Shown: positions 60,001 to 64,000 of the stretch, in pieces | How the letters are laid out: every line of letters begins with the position of its first letter | How positions within the stretch are numbered: the first letter of the stretch is position 1 | NCBI RefSeq assembly: GCF_000208865.1 | Contig: NC_018397.1 | Location: forward strand, 5,671,748 to 5,735,747 | Reading direction: 5' to 3' | Origin: Neospora caninum Liverpool | Taxonomy: Eukaryota > Apicomplexa > Conoidasida > Eucoccidiorida > Sarcocystidae | DNA length: 64,000 bases | Position numbers and translations under genes: made by a program | Notes under the pieces: generated by a model | Database searches by the model: none | Told to the model about the DNA's origin: nothing | What the model saw: only the letters and a program-made list of their open reading frames with translations

Positions 60001-63000
60001 GCGATGGAGAAGCAGAGAAGAGGGAGGCCCGCAGCGACTGTCTCTCCCTTGACAGGCGACCGGCATTACTGGCACGAGGCGAGACGGAGAATCGAGACGG
60101 TTGGCGGAGCGAAGGTAGAGGTGTGGAGGACGGGGAGACGAGGGACACATTCAAAGTCTCAAACAGGCGGTTGCCAATCTGAAGGTACAGAGCAAAAGAA
60201 GACGTCGAAGACGAGATCGGTCGACGTCTGGCCGCCGCGCATCTTTCGTCGAGGCACAGCGGCGTTCCTGAAGGTATGCCTTCACGCACATGCGTGTTGG
60301 TGCACTCGACAGAACATCATTTGCGCAAGGGCAGTTATAGCTGGATGCGCTCGAGTACATATCGGTACATCAAAATGTAGCTTTTGCCAGCACTCGAATA
60401 CGGCGGCTTTCATATATCGCTCTCTCTAGATATGCAGAGCCATGTACTCGTACGCGGTGCGCAGCTGAAACGAGGTGAGGCACATTTTTTGTCTTCCCTT
60501 GAAATCCGACGCACGCCGCCAGTGGGCGGCGCGTCCCTCGACGGTCCGCGGGGCCTTCTGTCTTGGACGCGAAGCGAGACAAAGCGCGGCAGCCTACCTG
60601 GAGCGGCGCCTCGAGGGCAATCTCGAAGTACAGAGGCTCTGTGTCAGCCAAGAATTCCCGCAGCTTCTTGCCATACACGGTCACTGCAAGGGCCAGCGCT
60701 GTCGCTCTTTTTTGGAGCGCCGCGTTCCCTCCCGTCAGTTCTCGGCGAAGCGAAGGCGACAGGCTCTGCCTGGCACGTTTTGGACTCGCGTTCGCCTCTC
60801 TTCGCCTTGCGTGTCTGCCCGGCTGCGATCGCGCGTCGCCTTCCCCAAGCTCGCTAGTCGCGTGTGAGGGCGTTGCCGCGTCGGCGCCTCCTCCCAAATG
60901 CAGTGAAAGGCTTCCCACTGTCCCTGCCACTTCTTCGCGGCCGCTCCACAGCGAGCGCGAAGGCGAAGCCTCTGCTGTCTCGTGAAATCGTGTCCTTTTC
61001 CGATTCCATTCCTGTTGCGATATTCGGTCTGCATTGGCTGGGTCACCGTCTCGGCCTTCTGCATCTGCATCGCAGCGATGCCTCTCCCAGGGTGTCGGGG
61101 GACCGTCCCCTACGGCCCTTCCGTGGCTTTTCTGGGGAACAGGCGCGTTCCCGAGGCGCGCTGCGCTCGTGTCTCCAGCGAGGGACTCTCGAAGAAAGAC
61201 ACGGTGCGTGTTGTCAGTCTCTCGTTTGGGACTCGTTTGCCGATGAGAGGTCAGAAGGTGCACGATGTCGCTCTCTCTTCTCCACGGCCGCACCAGTCGC
61301 CTCGCGGGGTCGAGAACAGAGCAGGCGTCGGAGGGATGAAGAAACTCCAAAAGGTGCGGCTTCATGGAGTGCGCGCTGACGGCGCAGTCCAGGGATTCGG
61401 TCAGAAGCCGGAAATTCCCCGCCGGCAGCAGCGGCTGGGCGCCTACAGACCTGGCCAGAGCGTACAGGTAGCGATACGCCTGGGAACGCAAAGAGCGCAG
61501 GAGCACCCATCTCAGGAAAGCGAAATCCAAGCGTGGCAGAGAAGCACACAAGACGGGAAACGGACACGCAACACGCGGCCAAAATCCAGAGACCAGAGCC
61601 GGCCTAAGAACGGAAAAAACACGAGAAACAGAAGCAAACACAAGAACCCACGAACATGCCAACTCACACCGGCAATCGTGAACATGTACACTCACACATC
61701 GGCATCCCCCTTTATATATATATATATATATACATACATACATACATACATACATAAACTTGCTGTATCTTATGTGAGATTGTTTCACAGGAGAATGCAG
61801 ATATATATATATATATATATACATGTATATAAATTTTTATGGCTAGATACCAGTCGATCAGCTTCTAATGAGGAAGCCGTCTCTGTTCCGCGCACCCCAT
61901 GGGTGCGGCATGACATCTTCCGTGAATTCGAAGGATAAATAAAGCGGCAGAAGCTTACCGTGACGAAGAGCCGGGCGAGCTGTTTGTCTGCTGCCTTGGG
62001 GGATTTCGCCTTCCCCAGAATCCAGTCTGAGGCTGCGCGATGAAGGATCGTAACATCGTCGACATCTGGGGATTCGCCGTCACGTGATCGTGCCGTCGCC
62101 CAGGAGCCCAGCTGACTCCTCCGGTGCGAGCTCCCGGCGTCGACGCCCTCGCCACCACTCTGCCTCCAGGCTAGGTCTCCGCCCCGTGGTTCTCGTCCTG
62201 CTCGCCTCGCGCTTTCCTCCCCACGGCGCGGTTGCCTGGTTTTTCCTGTTGCCTCTTCCTCGCCGTCACCTTCCTCCCACGAACTGTCCCCTCGATTCCG
62301 AGCCGTTGTGACATTGCCCCTCCATCCTCTGTCTCTTCGTCGTTCCTCGTCGCCTTCGCATGCGTCGGCTCCGTCGCCTTTTGCGGCCTCGTTTTCGGCG
62401 TCGATGGCGTCTCCTCCTGCTCGTGTCGGCCTCATCCCAGACCCGGTCTGGGTTTCTGACGCTCGAGGCACGCAGCTGCGTCGCGCGATTCGGCCCTTGG
62501 CGCCATCAGAACAAGCCTCCAGGCGCCCGCTGTCGGCGTCTTCCGCCCGCGAGCGCCGCACTGCTGCCACGAGAGTGCCCGACGGGATGACCAGAAAAGG
62601 TTCCGTCTCGCCGCTGCGTCGCCATTCTTCCCACTCTTCTTCGTCGAGCAGAAGGCCGCCGTCGCTTTCGCTCTGGCGGCTTTGCCTTTGCGGCCGATTC
62701 CCGCTCGCCTCGTGATCGTCTACAGAGGAGGAAACGGAACAGCCAGGAGAAAAGACGTCGCGCGACGGCGGAAGTCCGCCTTCGCACCGGGGCCTTCGGC
62801 CGCGATCGCGTGACGCTTTTCGTTCTTGGTCGCGTCTCTGCCGAAGCACAGCCTCGATCACCATTGCGCGCGGCAACAGCCACGTCAGAGGCACGTGAGC
62901 TTGGCCCTCTCCGGGAAGGACTTCTACTGGCGCCGGCGGGGAGCGCCTGGCAGAAGCGAAGACGAACTTCGCACGAGAGAGCGAAACGGATGAGGCGTCC

Positions 63001-63821
63001 ACAGGAGAGCGGGACGAAAGCGGAGATACTGACGAAGCCGAGCTGAAAGACCGAGATGAGAGCGGATCTGTTTTGGAGCCCAACGTCCTCGCGCGACTGC
63101 GCTGAACGTAGCCCCGCGGGAGTGTATGACGGTTGGCCCTTCCGAGCGCAGAAGACGCACCGTCGAGACTCGCGGCCTTCCCCACCGCGGTCGACTGGTC
63201 GCGAGAAGCGCCGGCTTCCCCGCGGTTGAGATCAGAACAGACAGAGGCAAAAGCGCTGTCGCTAGGACTGCTCGCCGAACCAGGAGGGGGTGAGACTGAA
63301 CCGAAAGACGAAGAGGAGAGGCGAGACGTTACAAGAGGAAGGGGCGCGGGAGGAGGGACGAGTTCGGCTACCAACGGGTGAGGGAAAATCTGAAGCCGAA
63401 CACCACAAGGGAAGGAAAGGAACTGCATGCGGGCGGGAGGAAGTCCGCGGAAGGAGGCCCCAACGCCACAAAACGACTCGGATGTCTCCTGGGTTTTCTG
63501 TGGAAAGCCCTAGTCGCCCCTCCCGTGTTTGCTGTCTGCCTGTCTCGTTCATGTGTCTGTGTTCGTTTGTCCGGTCGGTCCGTCCCGCGTGGCGTTCGCT
63601 TTTTGCGCTTCGCTACGCCACTTACTGTTACCACACTTTATACGGAGGTGTAGCGTATCCCTGTGCAGATGCGGTTCAGAAGTGTCGAAGGCAATCAAAC
63701 AGCTGGTTAGCGCGTAACTGCCGGGCCATCTCCTTCCTCCCCTCATGTGAATGAAACGTACCAAAACAGGAACGGAGCTCCGGTTGCGGATCGTGACGAC
63801 CGAAGAGAGAAAGACGTTGAA
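49868..63821 (-). CDS. VPS13-like bridge lipid transfer protein, C-terminal half
   Basis: Minus-strand exons in order: 63821-63762 (20 codons), 63422-61959, 61479-60598, 60178 to about 57850 (3' border unresolved), about 57800-57653 (small exon, 5' border unresolved), 57544-54191, 53857-53331, 52872-49868 (TGA). The N-terminus lies off the right edge; the window holds roughly 3,900 codons. VPS13 proteins form a hydrophobic groove that moves lipids between membranes at contact sites. Visible: start of the SHR-BD/VAB region (VVTIRNRSSVPVLFLSFPCG), YAPYVVVNRHPSPLSVAWP, FTFVNSLDTQIWIREP, then the VPS13 C-terminal signatures GLGLSLVDALPQELAYVALS, RNLQIDNNVAGA, IQILVSA, ASIDVLGNPLNVLSNVSAG, IRPPRAF, and a PH-like part (DYIVATPDLLFYAKDGNVKW). 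Long Ser/Arg/Glu-rich insertions separate these. A lipid-transfer role is inferred from the family; the chorein N-terminus is not in view. Confidence 0.85.
51306..51356. repeat. 21-base coding tandem repeat in last VPS13-like exon
   Basis: Two copies of CCCCGGGATCGGCGCGACCGT plus a third partial copy. On the coding strand they give GYGRADPGDGRADPGADRR, inside a low-complexity insertion of the VPS13-like protein. Confidence 0.85.
53200..53227. repeat. (TA)n microsatellite in last VPS13-like intron
   Basis: About 14 TA units, in the intron 52873-53330. Confidence 0.95.
54030..54071. repeat. (TC)n(TA)n compound microsatellite in VPS13-like intron
   Basis: About nine TC units run directly into about twelve TA units, in the intron 53858-54190. 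Same architecture as the run at 40432-40478. Confidence 0.95.
61712..61822. repeat. (TA)n, (TACA)n and second (TA)n cluster in VPS13-like intron
   Basis: A TA run, then six to seven TACA/CATA units, a 40-base spacer and a second TA run of about ten units, in the intron 61480-61958. Confidence 0.95.
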
Positions 63822-64000
63822 CTGTTTTTGCTCAGTCAAAAAGATAGTTCGCGCGAGCAGCCGAACGTGTGTTTTTATCATTCCCTCGTTGGCGTTCTCT
63901 CCGTCGCGTCCCACCCGTTCTCGCCTCGTCTTGTCTCGGGGACCTCTAGGGTGCGACAGTTCCTTCTCAGCCTCGGCGCACGTGCCTGTGCCGCTCGCGC
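63822..64000. other. Upstream intron or exon of the VPS13-like gene, unresolved
   Basis: The minus strand upstream of the 20-codon exon has a pyrimidine tract (CTATCTTTTTGACTGAG) and further upstream an Arg-rich open frame. I could not decide whether another exon lies within the last 180 bases. Confidence 0.3.

Overview
This is a nuclear chromosome fragment from an apicomplexan, most likely a cyst-forming coccidian (Toxoplasma gondii or a close relative such as Hammondia or Neospora). The evidence is the GC-rich coding sequence, very long low-complexity insertions inside conserved domains, many short exons with GTAAG/GTGAG donors and (C/T)AG acceptors, pyrimidine-rich introns full of (TA)n microsatellites, AAAATG-type start contexts, and an apicomplexan-like DMC1. 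Species is not decided. No bacterial, viral or transposon genes were seen, and no rRNA, tRNA or CRISPR array was recognised. Most open frames longer than 60 codons are shadows of real exons on the other strand or of purine/pyrimidine-rich introns.

Layout, left to right. (1) 30-10860, minus: TBC1D23-like TBC/rhodanese protein, three very large exons, C-terminus off the left edge. (2) 14448-15659, plus: 188-residue, six-exon protein with a DEK-C-like N-terminal domain. (3) 16461-18024, minus: meiotic recombinase DMC1, nine exons including a 19-base microexon, reconstructed completely as 367 residues. (4) 18306-18742, plus: probable small two-exon gene head-to-head with DMC1. (5) 18743-21535: unresolved, with isolated exon-like signals. 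(6) 21536-27008, minus: SpoU/TrmH-family RNA 2'-O-methyltransferase, six exons, 918 residues. (7) 29355-41789, plus: P4-type ATPase (phospholipid flippase), 16 exons, about 1807 codons, with an in-frame TAA inside a purine-rich tract. (8) 41790-46760: gene-poor, repeat-rich stretch; pyrimidine bias of the minus strand suggests an unresolved minus-strand transcript. (9) 46761-48551, plus: coiled-coil hypothetical protein. (10) 49868-63821, minus: C-terminal half of a VPS13-like bridge lipid transfer protein, its N-terminus off the right edge.

Functionally, three of the large genes belong to membrane biology: endosome-to-Golgi tethering (TBC1D23-like), phospholipid flipping (P4-ATPase) and bulk lipid transfer at contact sites (VPS13-like). 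DMC1 serves meiotic recombination and the SpoU enzyme modifies RNA, probably in an organelle. Eukaryotic neighbours are not operons, so closeness alone is not evidence of joint function. Exon borders given below were read by hand from splice consensus and reading-frame continuity. They are consistent in phase for DMC1, the SpoU enzyme, the DEK-C protein, the TBC protein and, apart from the in-frame TAA, the P4-ATPase; borders described as uncertain are so.
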